Assembly (NCBI GenBank): GCA_949948775.1 | Contig: CATLHC010000003.1 | Coordinates: forward strand, 1 to 64,000 | DNA from: an uncultured Oscillospiraceae bacterium | GTDB lineage: Bacteria; Bacillota; Clostridia; Oscillospirales; Oscillospiraceae | Direction: 5' to 3' | DNA: 64,000 nt | In this document: positions 25,393 to 34,056 of the stretch, one piece after another | Layout of the letters: each line of letters begins with the position of its first letter | Numbering within the stretch: the first letter of the stretch is position 1 | Translations under genes and position numbers: made by a program | The notes under the pieces: model-generated | Databases searched by the model: none | Seen by the model: only the letters and a program-made list of their open reading frames with translations | Told to the model about the DNA's origin: nothing

Positions 25393-26325
25393 TTAAAACG
25401 TCAGCACTTCCTGCTGGGGCTTCTCCGCCGGGCTGACGGCGGTGACGTGGAGCACTGGGCCATCCTGGCCCTCGTAAGCCTTGTGGAGCTCCAGCCGGAT
25501 CACGCCGGACACGTCCGCCCAGGCGCGGTTCTCAAAGGCGGCGAAATCGTCCTCTGCGGCCACCAGGCCCAGGAAGGTGATGTCGTTCTCGCAGCAGGTC
25601 ATGGCGAACCGGCCCAAAACCGCGTTGTCCGGGTACTGGGGCAGGTGGCACACCACCGTCTTGGCCCGGATGGCCTTGCCCTCGTACCGCTCGGGGTGCT
25701 CCATCACGTCCACGTACCACACGCCGAAATCGTCGTCTGGGATGTCGATGACGTCCTGGTCCAGATCGAAGGGACACACGCTGTCGTCGGCGTAGTCCTC
25801 GCTGGAGCCGTCCGGATACTCCAGGTAGATGTTGGCCCGGCGGTTCACCAGCTTCAGGTTCCGCTGGCGCAGGGAGTCCGCCAGCGCCTCGCTGCAGCGG
25901 TTAAACACGATCATGTCCGCGTTGGTCAGCTTCTCCATCATCATCTGGCCCAGGTTTTTGGCGTAGGTGTCGAAGGTGGCCGACTCCACCATGGTCATGA
26001 CCTGGTACAGCACCCAGTTGTCGGGCAGGGCCTCCTGGTACAGTCTGGCCAGGGACCACATGCCGTTGAACTCGATGAGGATTTGGCGGGGGCGGTGCTT
26101 TTTCTCCAGCTGCTTCAAAAAGGCGGGGTTGAGGTCGGCCTCCTCCTCCACGTTCACCACCGTGACATTGCGCAGGGCCTTGGGATCGTACTCCTCCTCG
26201 CCCTCCTCGCAGCAGAGCAGCAGGGTGCGCTCCTTCCACGCGAAGCCGTCCTGGAGGATGCCGTTGATGAAGGTGGTCTTGCCCCCCTCCAGGAACCCGG
26301 CAAACAGGTAAACAGGGATATCCAT
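25393..26325 (-). CDS. G3E-type GTPase fused to a YcgQ/DUF1980-like C-terminal domain
   Basis: A 310-residue protein. The N-terminal half is a CobW-like GTPase: P-loop variant GFLEGGKTTF (about 10-19) and an NRCSE guanine-recognition element instead of the usual NKxD. The metal-binding CxCC of the family is absent or replaced by LLCCEEGEEE. The C-terminal third (about 215-285), with AVLGRFAMTCCENDITFLGLV, resembles the end of YcgQ/DUF1980 proteins. It lies 18 bp after the His-rich G3E GTPase in the same operon, so a joint role in metal handling is likely but unproven. Confidence 0.78.
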   Translation of the reverse strand: MDIPVYLFAGFLEGGKTTFINGILQDGFAWKERTLLLCCEEGEEEYDPKALRNVTVVNVEEEADLNPAFLKQLEKKHRPRQILIEFNGMWSLARLYQEALPDNWVLYQVMTMVESATFDTYAKNLGQMMMEKLTNADMIVFNRCSEALADSLRQRNLKLVNRRANIYLEYPDGSSEDYADDSVCPFDLDQDVIDIPDDDFGVWYVDVMEHPERYEGKAIRAKTVVCHLPQYPDNAVLGRFAMTCCENDITFLGLVAAEDDFAAFENRAWADVSGVIRLELHKAYEGQDGPVLHVTAVSPAEKPQQEVLTF

Positions 26326-26343
26326 GCCGCTTCCAGCCCCTTT

Positions 26344-27489
26344 TTACAGGCCGAACAGCGCGGCCAGCTTATCCTCTTTCAGCTCCGCCCCGATGACGCA
26401 CAGGCGGCCGGTATAGTCCGCCGGACCGGTGCGCACCTCGTGCTCCTCGGGCACGTAGTCGAAGTGGAGCCAGGTGCCGTCCCCGGTGGGGACGATGCCC
26501 TTGGCCCGCAGGATCGCGCCGCACTCGCCCAGGTCCAGCTCGGCCAGGATGCGCTCCAGCTCCTCCTTAGCGAAGGGTTTTACGCTTTCCCTGCCCCAGC
26601 TGGTGAACACCTCGTCGGCGTGGTGGTGGTCGTGGTCGTGACAGCCGCAGGAGCACTCCTCGCCGTGGTCATGGTCGTGGTGATGGTGGTGCTCATGCTC
26701 CTCGTCGTGGTCATGGTGATGGTGGTGATGCCCGTCCTCGTCATGGTCGTGGTGGCAGCACTCGTCATGGCCGTGATGGTGATGATGCCCGTGCTCCTCG
26801 TCCTCATCGTGGTCATGGTGGTGATGGGCGTGGGCGGCCTGCTCGGCCTCGTGCTCGGCGCGGATGCGCTGGAGCAGCTCCTCCTCCAAAGAGGTCTTCT
26901 CAATGGCGCTCAGGATGGTCTTGCCGTCCAGCTGGTCCCAGGGCGTGGTCAGGATCACCGCGGTGGGGTTCTTGCCGCGCAATAGCTCCACCGCCGCCTC
27001 CAGCTTCTCCTGGGTCATGTTCTGGGTGCGGGAGAGCAGGATGGTGCCCGCGCTCTCCACCTGGTTGTTGTAGAACTCGCCGAAGTTCTTCATATACATT
27101 TTCACCTTGGAGGCGTCCGCCACGGTGACAAAGCTGTTCAGCTTCAAGGACGGGTCGTCCTTGGCCGCGTTCTCCACCGCCGCCACCACGTCGGACAGCT
27201 TGCCCACGCCGGAGGGCTCGATGAGGATGCGGTCGGGGTGGAACTGCTCCTCCACCTCGTGGAGCGCCTTGCCGAAGTCGCCCACCAGGGAGCAGCAGAT
27301 GCAGCCGGAGGACATCTCGGAGATCTCAATGCCCGCGTCCTTCAAAAAGCCGCCGTCCACGCTGATCTCGCCGAACTCGTTCTCGATGAGCACCAGCTTT
27401 TCACCCTGGTAGGCTTCCGCCAGCAGCTTCTTGATGAGGGTGGTCTTGCCCGCCCCTAAAAATCCGGATACGATATCGATTTTTGCCAT
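26344..27489 (-). CDS. CobW/ZNG-type G3E GTPase with long His-rich insert (metal chaperone)
   Basis: A 381-residue G3E GTPase. It has P-loop GFLGAGKTT (9-17), Glu-rich EFGEIS, and metal motif CICC (C63, C65, C66). Between the GTPase and the C-terminal CobW domain lies a run of about 70 residues made almost only of His, Asp, Glu and a few Cys. Such regions store or deliver Zn2+, Ni2+ or Co2+. Related proteins (ZNG1, YeiR, ZigA) transfer zinc under metal shortage. It is the first gene of a two-gene operon with its own promoter. Family is secure, metal identity not. Confidence 0.88.
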   Translation of the reverse strand: MAKIDIVSGFLGAGKTTLIKKLLAEAYQGEKLVLIENEFGEISVDGGFLKDAGIEISEMSSGCICCSLVGDFGKALHEVEEQFHPDRILIEPSGVGKLSDVVAAVENAAKDDPSLKLNSFVTVADASKVKMYMKNFGEFYNNQVESAGTILLSRTQNMTQEKLEAAVELLRGKNPTAVILTTPWDQLDGKTILSAIEKTSLEEELLQRIRAEHEAEQAAHAHHHHDHDEDEEHGHHHHHGHDECCHHDHDEDGHHHHHHDHDEEHEHHHHHDHDHGEECSCGCHDHDHHHADEVFTSWGRESVKPFAKEELERILAELDLGECGAILRAKGIVPTGDGTWLHFDYVPEEHEVRTGPADYTGRLCVIGAELKEDKLAALFGL

Positions 27490-27524
27490 GGGGAAATCAT
27501 TTCCTTTACTTTGAATTTCCTACT

Positions 27525-27553
27525 ATTTTACTGCGGTATGATGGGAAAGTCAA
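27525..27553 (-). promoter_or_regulatory. Promoter of the G3E GTPase operon
   Basis: Minus strand TTGACT (27548-27553), 17-bp spacer, TAAAAT (27525-27530). A small palindrome GGAAATCATTTCC (27492-27504) overlaps the ribosome site and could hide it in a hairpin. Confidence 0.75.
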
Positions 27554-27567
27554 GGGCCTGAAAACAC

Positions 27568-27595
27568 GAAAACCCTCTCATTTGAGAGGGTTTTC
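27568..27595 (-). terminator. Terminator of the VTT-domain gene
   Basis: An 11-bp stem AAAACCCTCTC / GAGAGGGTTTT that supplies T runs in either direction. Confidence 0.85.
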
Positions 27596-27614
27596 ACACA
27601 TCTGAACAGATATT

Positions 27615-28295
27615 TCATCGTTTCAGCCTCTGAATCACGGCGTCCTCCAGCCGGTCGCCGTACTTCATGGCCAGCAGGAACAGCGCCAGCCCGCCTACGC
27701 CCAGCAGGGCCATGCCCCACAGCGGGATGGACAGCGTGGCGCTGCCCACCATGCAGGCCACCAGCAGCCCCCAGGGCCGGGCCAGCACAACCAGAAGCAG
27801 GAAGCGCTTGAAGGAGATGTCCGTCAGCCCCGCCAGGATGCACAGCAGGTCGTCGGGAAAGAAGGGGAACAGGAAGGCCAGGGCCAAAAACACGTCCCGC
27901 TTGCGGCGGATGAGGTCCAGATATTTTTCCGATAGCTTTTCGCTGACGAACTGGGCGGCGAAGTCCTGCCCCAAGGCCCGGGCCAGGGCAAACACCAGAG
28001 CGGAGCCCAGAGACACCGCCCCCCAGGTCAGCAGGAAGGAGGGCCACAGCCCAAACAGGTACGCCCCCGCCGCGGCGGTGATGTTGCTGGGAATGGGGGC
28101 GATGACCACGGACACCAGCTGCACGCCGAAGTAGGCCAGGTGGGACCAGGGCGCGCAGCGGGCGATGTACTCGCCCATCCGCTCCGGGGAACCCGCGGCC
28201 TCAAAAAAGCCGGTGGCGTACAGCGCCCACATGCAGCCGCCCAAAATGGCGGCGGTCAGCGCCCAGAGGAAGATTTTTCCGGTTTTGCTCTCCAT
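27615..28295 (-). CDS. VTT/DedA-type membrane protein (TVP38/TMEM64 family)
   Basis: A 226-residue protein with about five to six hydrophobic segments. The central VTT signature is present: APIPSNITAAAGAYLFG followed by GSALVFALARALG, and FLFPFFPDDLLCILAGL, which matches the F/P-rich re-entrant loop of the family. These proteins are linked to lipid flipping and proton-motive-force maintenance. Start 28295 was chosen because the AAGGAAC ribosome site is just upstream and the extended frame would run through the promoter. Specific substrate unknown. Confidence 0.85.
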   Translation of the reverse strand: MESKTGKIFLWALTAAILGGCMWALYATGFFEAAGSPERMGEYIARCAPWSHLAYFGVQLVSVVIAPIPSNITAAAGAYLFGLWPSFLLTWGAVSLGSALVFALARALGQDFAAQFVSEKLSEKYLDLIRRKRDVFLALAFLFPFFPDDLLCILAGLTDISFKRFLLLVVLARPWGLLVACMVGSATLSIPLWGMALLGVGGLALFLLAMKYGDRLEDAVIQRLKR

Positions 28296-28337
28296 GGCGG
28301 TTCCTTCTTTCTGACGGCGGGGATGTGATCTGCTCCT

Positions 28338-28365
28338 ATTATATCGAAATGGGAAAAAATCGCAA
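28338..28365 (-). promoter_or_regulatory. Promoter of the VTT-domain gene
   Basis: Minus strand TTGCGA (28360-28365), 16-bp spacer, TATAAT (28338-28343). Confidence 0.65.
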
Positions 28366-28420
28366 CAAAGGTTTCTTTCAAAAATCATGAAGATTTTTTT
28401 AGGAGCAATCTAAAAAGCAC

Positions 28421-28451
28421 AAAAACCCCCGGAGCACAGCTCCGGGGGTTT
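28421..28451 (-). terminator. Terminator of the rpsF-ssb-rpsR operon
   Basis: A perfect 13-bp stem (AAACCCCCGGAGC / GCTCCGGGGGTTT) with a 3-nt loop, followed by further Ts on the minus strand. Confidence 0.9.
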
Positions 28452-28462
28452 CCTCTGACATA

Positions 28463-28705
28463 TTAGTCGGTGACGTAGGGCAGCAGGGCCACATGACGGG
28501 CGCGCTTGATGGCGTCGGTCAGCTGGCGCTGGTGCATGGCGCAGGTGCCGGTGGTGCGGCGGGGCAGGATCTTGGACCGCTCGGACAGATAGCGCTTGAG
28601 CTTCTGGGCATCCTTGTAGTCGATCTGTTCCACCTTATCCACGCAGAACGCGCACACCTTGCGGCGCTTGCGGTTGCCGCGGGGCTTCGCATTATCCATA
28701 GCCAT
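28463..28705 (-). CDS. rpsR: 30S ribosomal protein S18
   Basis: An 80-residue S18 with the cysteine-containing (zinc-binding C+) form: VCAFCVDK near residue 18 and [11 protein letters not shown] near 53. It binds the 16S platform as a dimer with S6, whose gene is first in this operon. AAGGAGG precedes the ATG. The operon ends with a strong terminator 12 bp after the stop. Confidence 0.96.
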   Translation of the reverse strand: MAMDNAKPRGNRKRRKVCAFCVDKVEQIDYKDAQKLKRYLSERSKILPRRTTGTCAMHQRQLTDAIKRARHVALLPYVTD

Positions 28706-28744
28706 ATTGGCAGACCTCCTTATGTTGAGATGGCCTTTCCTGTT

Positions 28745-29242
28745 TTAGAAAGGCAGGTCGCCGTCGTCGTCGGCCAGCTCCGCGAACTGGTCGCCGCCGG
28801 ACGGGACGCCGTAATCGGGGGGCGCGGAGGGGGCTTGACGGCCGCCGTAGCTGCCGCCTCCGCCATAGCTTCCGCCGCGGTCGCCATAGCTGTTGCTGTA
28901 GCTGCCGCCGTCGCCGTCCCGCTTGGAATCTCCGAAGTAGACGTTGTCGGCCACCACCTCGGCGGTGGTGCGGCGGTTGCCCTCCTTGTCGGTCCACTCC
29001 CGGATCTGGAGCCGCCCCTCCACCACGGCCATGCGGCCCTTGGAAAAGTAACGGCTGACGAACTCGCCGGTGGAGCGCCAGGCCACCACGTCGATCCAGT
29101 CGGTGGCGCGCTCGCCGGTGTTTTTGTCCTTGAAATCCCGGTCCACCGCCAGGCGGAAGCTGGCGACGGGGGTGCCGGTCTGGGTGTGGCGCAGCTCGGG
29201 ATCACGGGCCAGGCGGCCCATGATGACGATGTGATTGAGCAT
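28745..29242 (-). CDS. ssb: Single-stranded DNA-binding protein
   Basis: A 165-residue SSB. The OB fold spans residues 1-105 (MLNHIVIMGRLARDPELR, DWIDVVAWR, GRMAVVEGRLQIREW). A flexible Gly/Ser/Tyr/Asp-rich tail follows, with the protein-docking tip DDDGDLPF. It protects ssDNA and recruits replication and repair partners. Position between rpsF and rpsR is the standard Firmicute arrangement. Confidence 0.97.
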   Translation of the reverse strand: MLNHIVIMGRLARDPELRHTQTGTPVASFRLAVDRDFKDKNTGERATDWIDVVAWRSTGEFVSRYFSKGRMAVVEGRLQIREWTDKEGNRRTTAEVVADNVYFGDSKRDGDGGSYSNSYGDRGGSYGGGGSYGGRQAPSAPPDYGVPSGGDQFAELADDDGDLPF

Positions 29243-29255
29243 GTTGTTCTCCCTC

Positions 29256-29552
29256 TCAGGCGTTCTTCGCCACGATGATGGAACGCATGACGCTGACGTT
29301 GATGCGCATCAGACGGTCCAGCTCGGCGGGGAACGCGGGATCGGCGGAGAAGGTCATCAGGACGTAGTAGCCCTCCTCCAGATCGTTGATGGGGTAGGCC
29401 AGACGGCGCTTGCCCCACTCGTCCACCTCGGTCACGGTGCCGCGGCCCTCGGCCAGCTCCTTAAAGCGGGCCACCAGGGCGGCGGTCTCCTCCTCGCCCA
29501 GGGTGGGGTTGAGGACGTAGAGCACCTCGTAATTGCCGCTCACTTTTGCCAT
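29256..29552 (-). CDS. rpsF: 30S ribosomal protein S6
   Basis: A 98-residue S6 beginning MAKVSGNYEVLYVLNPTLGEEE, with AYPINDLEEGYYVLMTF and RLMRINVSVMRSIIV typical of the family. It pairs with S18 on the ribosome. AAGGAGG lies before the ATG. The leader has a stable stem that may serve S6:S18 feedback. Confidence 0.96.
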   Translation of the reverse strand: MAKVSGNYEVLYVLNPTLGEEETAALVARFKELAEGRGTVTEVDEWGKRRLAYPINDLEEGYYVLMTFSADPAFPAELDRLMRINVSVMRSIIVAKNA

Positions 29553-29580
29553 TGTGTTTGCACCTCCTTATGGTCTTATG

Positions 29581-29601
29581 GCCTCCGGCCGCACCGGAGG
29601 C
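29581..29601 (-). promoter_or_regulatory. Hairpin in the rpsF leader, possible S6:S18 binding site
   Basis: An 8-bp stem GCCTCCGG / CCGGAGGC with loop TGCGG (minus strand) lies about 30 nt before the rpsF start. rpsF leaders in many bacteria bind the S6:S18 complex; the exact consensus bulge was not confirmed here. Confidence 0.4.
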
Positions 29602-29643
29602 AAGGATGTTGTTGTCGTGCGCGCAATGGGCGCAGACTAAATT

Positions 29644-29671
29644 AGTATACACGAAAACCGGCCTTTGTCAA
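29644..29671 (-). promoter_or_regulatory. Promoter of the rpsF-ssb-rpsR operon
   Basis: Minus strand TTGACA (29666-29671), 16-bp spacer, TATACT (29644-29649). The -35 box lies 5 bp from the stop codon of the upstream transglutaminase gene. Confidence 0.85.
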
Positions 29672-29675
29672 GGGG

Positions 29676-32036
29676 TCAGGGGGTGTTTTCCTCGGATTTT
29701 TCCGGGTTTTCCCGATTTTCGGCCTGGGCGGGCCTGCCCCAGAGGTAACGGAAGGCCAGCCGCTTCACCGGGCTGAGCTGGGCGCACAGCCGCGCCCGCT
29801 CCCGGTCCGCCAGGCCGCGCAGCTCGGCCAGCTCCTCTGGGGTGAGGGTGTGCTGGCTGAATTTGGCCTTTTGGGCCAGATCCACAGCCCGCTCGTCCAC
29901 CCGTCCTCCCCAGCGCTCCAGGCGGCGCAGGCAGCCGTAGGCGTACAGCGCGGCCTTATTGCGGTCGGGGGAGGACAGCCGTTTGGCTCGGAGCTTTTTG
30001 GGCAGCCGCTGCCCCAGCCAGAGCAGGACCAACGCGCCCGCGATGGCGGCCAGGGCCTTGAGGACGGCAGACAGCGCGGCCACGCCGGGGCTGTCCGCCG
30101 GGCCGTCAACCGCTGCGGAAGGCTCCGCGCTGGGCGCTGCGGAGGCGCCGGGCTCCGGGGTGGGGGTGGGCGCGGGGGATTCGCTCTCCTGCGCGCTGTC
30201 GGAGGGGGTGGGAGAGGGCGCGGCGTCCCCGTGGCCGTACCACTGGAAGGCGGCGGCGGGGGTGACCTCCACGGGATACCAGCCGAAGCCGCTTACCCAG
30301 ACCTCCACCCAGGCGTGGGCGGCGCGGTCGGGTACGTCGGCCTGCTGTCCGGGCAGGCAGTCCGCCGTAAAGCCGCTGACATACCGGGCGGGGACGCCCA
30401 CGGCGCGCAGCATCAGCGCGGCGGCGGAGGCGTAGTGCATGCAGTAGCCCCGATGGCTGTCGCGGAGGAAATACAGCACCGGATCCGTTCCCTCGGGGGC
30501 GGCGGGGACCTGGGGGTCGTATTGACACAGTGCGTCCAAGATGGCGGCTACCCGCCGGGCCGCCCCCACAGGGTCGGCTGCAGCTAGAAATTCATCGTCA
30601 TATTCTATGACGGCGTCCGCCCAGGCGACGGTCCCGCCGCCAATGGGTCTGGGGTAAAGCCCATTCTGAAGGCACAGCTCCTCCAGCGGCTCCCGCAGCT
30701 CGTCGGGCACGTCCAAATAGCGCTCCCGGAGCAGGCTGTAGTAGGCCCGCTCCGCCCGCAGGGCGCCGTTGGAGGGATAGCGCTCCCCAAAGGCCACGGT
30801 AAAGCTGCGCTGGCCCTGGAGGCGGGCGAAATAGGTGTCCTCCACCGGCAGCATCCCCAGCTCCACCCACTTCTGGTCGTCCGGGTAGTAGGGGACGTAG
30901 ACGCAGGACCCGGACGCCCCCGTGTTTTCCACCGTGGCGGTGTACCGCGCCCCCTGTACCCCCTGAAGGGCGGGGAAGAGCAGAGGGGAGGGAATGTTGT
31001 CCGGATCGGTGTTCATCAGGTCCAGGTAGTGGTTCTGGTAGGCTCCTTCGGGCAGAGCGGACCAGACGCCGTCCTCATAGACGGCCAGGGAGGTGCCCCG
31101 CAGGTACAGCCGCCCCTCATAATCTGTGTCTACCCGCAGCACCGTCCGCCCGGTGTAGTTCAGCGGACCGGCGTCGGCCAGGTCCGCCTCGTCCGCCGCG
31201 CCCACGTAGGTGGTGACGCCTGGGAAGGGGCCGTCCCACTGGGAGAAGAAGTCGGAAAAGCGGCTGGTGGCGTTGTACAGCCCCGCCTCCATGCGCAGGG
31301 TCCACCGGGGCCGGGAGTAGCCCTCTTGGGGAAAGGCCAGGCTGACAGCGGCCAGCACGACGAACACGCAGCCCAGCGCCGTCAGGGTCAGCTTGCCCCG
31401 GCCCGAGGGGGCGGCCCATTTACACAAATCGCACAGCAGCATGGCGCACCAGCAGGCGCACAGGGCCATAAAGGCGGGCCAGCCGGGGTACAGGTCGGCC
31501 AGCAGCCCGGGGAGCAGCGGGGGCAGGGTGAAAAGGACCACCACCCACCAGCGCTTGGCCCGGACCACGGCCCAGCCCAGGACCAGGGCCAGCAGTGCCA
31601 ACGCCAGGACGAGGAACAGCTGAATGGCGGAGGGCATGGCCGAAAGGGGGAGGTCGGGATCATATTCAAAGGTCCACCCCCAGGACACCCGCAGGGAGAA
31701 AATGGCGGTGATGATATGAATGGTGATTCCGGCGCCGTGGACCGCTGTCTCCCAATTCAGCGCCGCAGCCGCCCCGATGAGAAGGGCCAGCCCGCCCGCC
31801 GCCACCCAACGGAACCAGGGCAGCGACCAGGCGGCCAGGGACAGCAGGGCAAACAGCGCGGCCAGCAGAAAAAAGCTGGGCCACTGGGCGGCGCACGGGT
31901 CCAGAGGAGTGGCCCCCAGGCCGTGGTTGGTATATAGGGTCAGGAAGGAGCCGGTGAAGCCCACCAGAGCGCACAGCAGCAGCAGGCCGTCCCCCGCGAC
32001 GGTCAGGGGGGAGACGCGGATTTTGAATTCAGCCAC
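29676..32036 (-). CDS. Transglutaminase-like membrane protein (TgpA family)
   Basis: A 786-residue protein. The N-terminal 230 residues hold about seven membrane segments. An extracellular region carries the transglutaminase core: Cys in GYCMHYASAAALMLRAVGVPARYVSGF (about 500-526), His in AAHAWVEVW and Asp/Glu nearby in GWYPVEVTPAA. A Pro/Ser/Glu/Ala-rich linker, a last membrane segment and a basic cytoplasmic tail follow. It forms an operon with DUF58 and MoxR genes, overlapping DUF58 by 8 bp. This trio is widespread and is thought to modify or assemble envelope proteins; the substrate is unknown. Confidence 0.88.
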   Translation of the reverse strand: MAEFKIRVSPLTVAGDGLLLLCALVGFTGSFLTLYTNHGLGATPLDPCAAQWPSFFLLAALFALLSLAAWSLPWFRWVAAGGLALLIGAAAALNWETAVHGAGITIHIITAIFSLRVSWGWTFEYDPDLPLSAMPSAIQLFLVLALALLALVLGWAVVRAKRWWVVVLFTLPPLLPGLLADLYPGWPAFMALCACWCAMLLCDLCKWAAPSGRGKLTLTALGCVFVVLAAVSLAFPQEGYSRPRWTLRMEAGLYNATSRFSDFFSQWDGPFPGVTTYVGAADEADLADAGPLNYTGRTVLRVDTDYEGRLYLRGTSLAVYEDGVWSALPEGAYQNHYLDLMNTDPDNIPSPLLFPALQGVQGARYTATVENTGASGSCVYVPYYPDDQKWVELGMLPVEDTYFARLQGQRSFTVAFGERYPSNGALRAERAYYSLLRERYLDVPDELREPLEELCLQNGLYPRPIGGGTVAWADAVIEYDDEFLAAADPVGAARRVAAILDALCQYDPQVPAAPEGTDPVLYFLRDSHRGYCMHYASAAALMLRAVGVPARYVSGFTADCLPGQQADVPDRAAHAWVEVWVSGFGWYPVEVTPAAAFQWYGHGDAAPSPTPSDSAQESESPAPTPTPEPGASAAPSAEPSAAVDGPADSPGVAALSAVLKALAAIAGALVLLWLGQRLPKKLRAKRLSSPDRNKAALYAYGCLRRLERWGGRVDERAVDLAQKAKFSQHTLTPEELAELRGLADRERARLCAQLSPVKRLAFRYLWGRPAQAENRENPEKSEENTP

Positions 32037-33030
32037 GGCCGTCGCCTCCCTCCAAGGTGATGTGAAGGCGGAACACCGGGCCGCCGGGTCCGCGCAGCAG
32101 GTCCGGGAGGTCGTCCAGGGCGGGGCCCTTGACGGGGGCCGGGGTGCCCAGCAGGCTCAGCAGGCAGTCGGTGAGCTGCTTTTCGTCGGATATGGTGTGC
32201 AGCTGCGGCTGACCGTCCCTGTCCAGCCACAGCACGGCGTGAGCCCGCTGAACGCCCAGCAGGGCGCGGCTCATCCCCAGCAACCGGTCTAAAAGCCTGT
32301 CCAGCTCCTCCGGGGCGCCGAAGCGGTCCAGGGTGAGCAGAGGCAGGGGGATCAGTGTCTCCGCCCGCTCCCGGACGATGAGCTCGTCCCACTTGGAGGA
32401 CAGCTTCCAGTGTATCGCTCGCATGGGGTCGCCGGGGCGGTATTCCCGCAGGTCGTAGTCCTCCCCCGGCCCCGTCCGAGCGGCGCTGAGGGGGGAGGGA
32501 CGGGAGCCCTGGCCCTCGGGGATGGCGGGAAGCTCCGCATCCGCCGGGACGGGAAGACACAAAATCCGGGCGAATCGGGGCACGGCCACCGGCATACGGA
32601 ACAGCCCCAGGTAATCGTACACCTTGGCCCGGTCCGCCCGCAGCTCCAAAAGACCGCAGTGGGCGGTGGAGGCGGCCAGCTCCATCGGGCGGCGGCGGGC
32701 GATGCCCGACAGGACGAGCTGATGGGACTGCCGCTGGCCGGTGAGCAGGTTTTCCTCTGTGAGCCGGATATTAAGCCGGGACAGCGGCAGGCTGGTGGGG
32801 GACTCAATGGATATCAGCCACCGGGCGGGCTGACCCCGTTCCGAAGCGGCGGGGGCGGCGGACAGCTCCAGGGCGCACCCCAGCATCCCCGGCAGGGACA
32901 GGGCCAGGGACAGCAGGGGCAGGGCGATACACAGGCACAGCAGGAAGTGGGCCAGGTAGTTCTCGTTGGTGATTTGGAACAGCAGCACGCCCGACAGGGT
33001 GAGGGCGTAGATCAGGCGGCGGAAAGCCAT
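32029..33030 (-). CDS. DUF58 domain protein
   Basis: A 333-residue protein with two hydrophobic N-terminal segments (about 5-45), an intermediate beta-rich region, and the DUF58 core DYDLREYRPGDPMRAIHWKLSSKWDELIVRE, followed by a von Willebrand A-like part. The start at 33030 lies 5 bp after the MoxR stop; no strong ribosome site is seen, so translational coupling is likely. It is the usual partner of MoxR AAA+ ATPases. Confidence 0.9.
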   Translation of the reverse strand: MAFRRLIYALTLSGVLLFQITNENYLAHFLLCLCIALPLLSLALSLPGMLGCALELSAAPAASERGQPARWLISIESPTSLPLSRLNIRLTEENLLTGQRQSHQLVLSGIARRRPMELAASTAHCGLLELRADRAKVYDYLGLFRMPVAVPRFARILCLPVPADAELPAIPEGQGSRPSPLSAARTGPGEDYDLREYRPGDPMRAIHWKLSSKWDELIVRERAETLIPLPLLTLDRFGAPEELDRLLDRLLGMSRALLGVQRAHAVLWLDRDGQPQLHTISDEKQLTDCLLSLLGTPAPVKGPALDDLPDLLRGPGGPVFRLHITLEGGDGRG

Positions 33031-33035
33031 GGCGC

Positions 33036-33974
33036 TTACCGGAGACGGGGGGCGCGGGTGGCGCCCAGCACCTCGGCGGCGATGGCCATGGCCCGCTGAG
33101 CACCTCCCGCCGCACCGGCTGGGAGAACCAGCCGGTGGGCGACGGCATCCACCCAGACATATTTTACGTCCTCGGGGATCACATAATCCCGTCCCCGCAG
33201 AAAGGCGGAGGCCCGGCACAGGCCGGCCAGGGAGATGGCCGCCCGGGGGCTGGCGCCCTGGGCCAGCTGGGGGTGGCTGCGGGTGGCCCGGACCAGGCGG
33301 AGGATGTAGTCGAGAATGGCGTCGTCCACGAACACACGATCCGCCAGGTCCCGCATGTGGGCCAGCTGCGCCCGGTCCACCACCTGGGCCACCGACTCCA
33401 TCACGCTGCCCCGCATTTTGCGCTGGAGCAGCTCCATCTCGTCCGCCGGGGCGGGGTAGCCCATGGTCAGGCGCAGGGCGAAGCGGTCCAGCTGGGAGTC
33501 GGGCAGCAGCTGGGTGCCGGAGGCCCCCGCCGGGTTCTGGGTGGCGATGACCAGGAAGGGCTCCGGAATGGGGTGGGCCGTGCCGTCCACCGTCACCCGG
33601 CCCTCCTCCATGGCCTCCAGCAGGGCGGACTGGGTGCGGCTGGTGGCCCGGTTGAGTTCATCGGCCAAAAACAGGTTGCACAGCAGCGCGCCGGGCTGAT
33701 ATTCCATCTGCCCGGTGGTTTTGTTGTAGAGGGAGAAGCCGGTTAGGTCCGAGGGCATCACGTCGGGGGTAAACTGCACCCGGTTGTAGGAAAGACCCAG
33801 GGCTTTGGAGAAGGCGATGGCCATGGTGGTTTTGCCCACGCCGGGGATGTCCTCCAGCAGAACGTGGCCCCGTGCCAGAATGGCCAGCAGGGTTTTGACC
33901 ACGGCCTCATCCTTGCCCACCACGGCCTTTTTCACTTCATTGACCACCTGGGCGGCCAGCTGATTTTCATGCAT
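33036..33974 (-). CDS. MoxR-family AAA+ ATPase
   Basis: A 312-residue ATPase. Walker A is EDIPGVGKTT, Walker B is NLFLADELNRA, sensor 1 is VIATQNP, and the C-terminal AAA lid follows. MoxR proteins act as chaperone-like motors for VWA/DUF58 partners. ATG 33974 is preferred over the GTG at 33983 because AGGAAG is 8 nt upstream of the ATG and touches the GTG. First gene of the operon. Confidence 0.92.
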   Translation of the reverse strand: MHENQLAAQVVNEVKKAVVGKDEAVVKTLLAILARGHVLLEDIPGVGKTTMAIAFSKALGLSYNRVQFTPDVMPSDLTGFSLYNKTTGQMEYQPGALLCNLFLADELNRATSRTQSALLEAMEEGRVTVDGTAHPIPEPFLVIATQNPAGASGTQLLPDSQLDRFALRLTMGYPAPADEMELLQRKMRGSVMESVAQVVDRAQLAHMRDLADRVFVDDAILDYILRLVRATRSHPQLAQGASPRAAISLAGLCRASAFLRGRDYVIPEDVKYVWVDAVAHRLVLPAGAAGGAQRAMAIAAEVLGATRAPRLR

Positions 33975-34006
33975 TGCTGTCACTTCCTAGGGAAAAGTTA
34001 TCTGCT

Positions 34007-34035
34007 ATTATATCAAAAACAGGGGGCTTGAACAA
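34007..34035 (-). promoter_or_regulatory. Promoter of the MoxR operon
   Basis: Minus strand TTGTTC (34030-34035), 17-bp spacer, TATAAT (34007-34012). The -35 box falls in the loop of the rplT terminator. Confidence 0.5.
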
Positions 34036-34046
34036 CCCCCTGTTTT
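34015..34046 (-). terminator. Terminator of the infC-rpmI-rplT operon
   Basis: Stem AACAGGGGG / CCCCCTGTT with a 9-nt loop and T5 on the minus strand. Confidence 0.85.
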
Positions 34047-34056
34047 CTGTGCTTAT

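Noticed and set aside
26600-26850. CRISPR-like or tandem DNA repeat
   Set aside because: The repetitiveness comes from His/Asp codons within an intact gene; there are no spacers of even length.
26580-26903. Threonine-rich antisense frame opposite the His-rich GTPase segment
   Set aside because: It is only the frame-shifted reading of the His/Asp codons in the G3E gene and has no ribosome site or motif.
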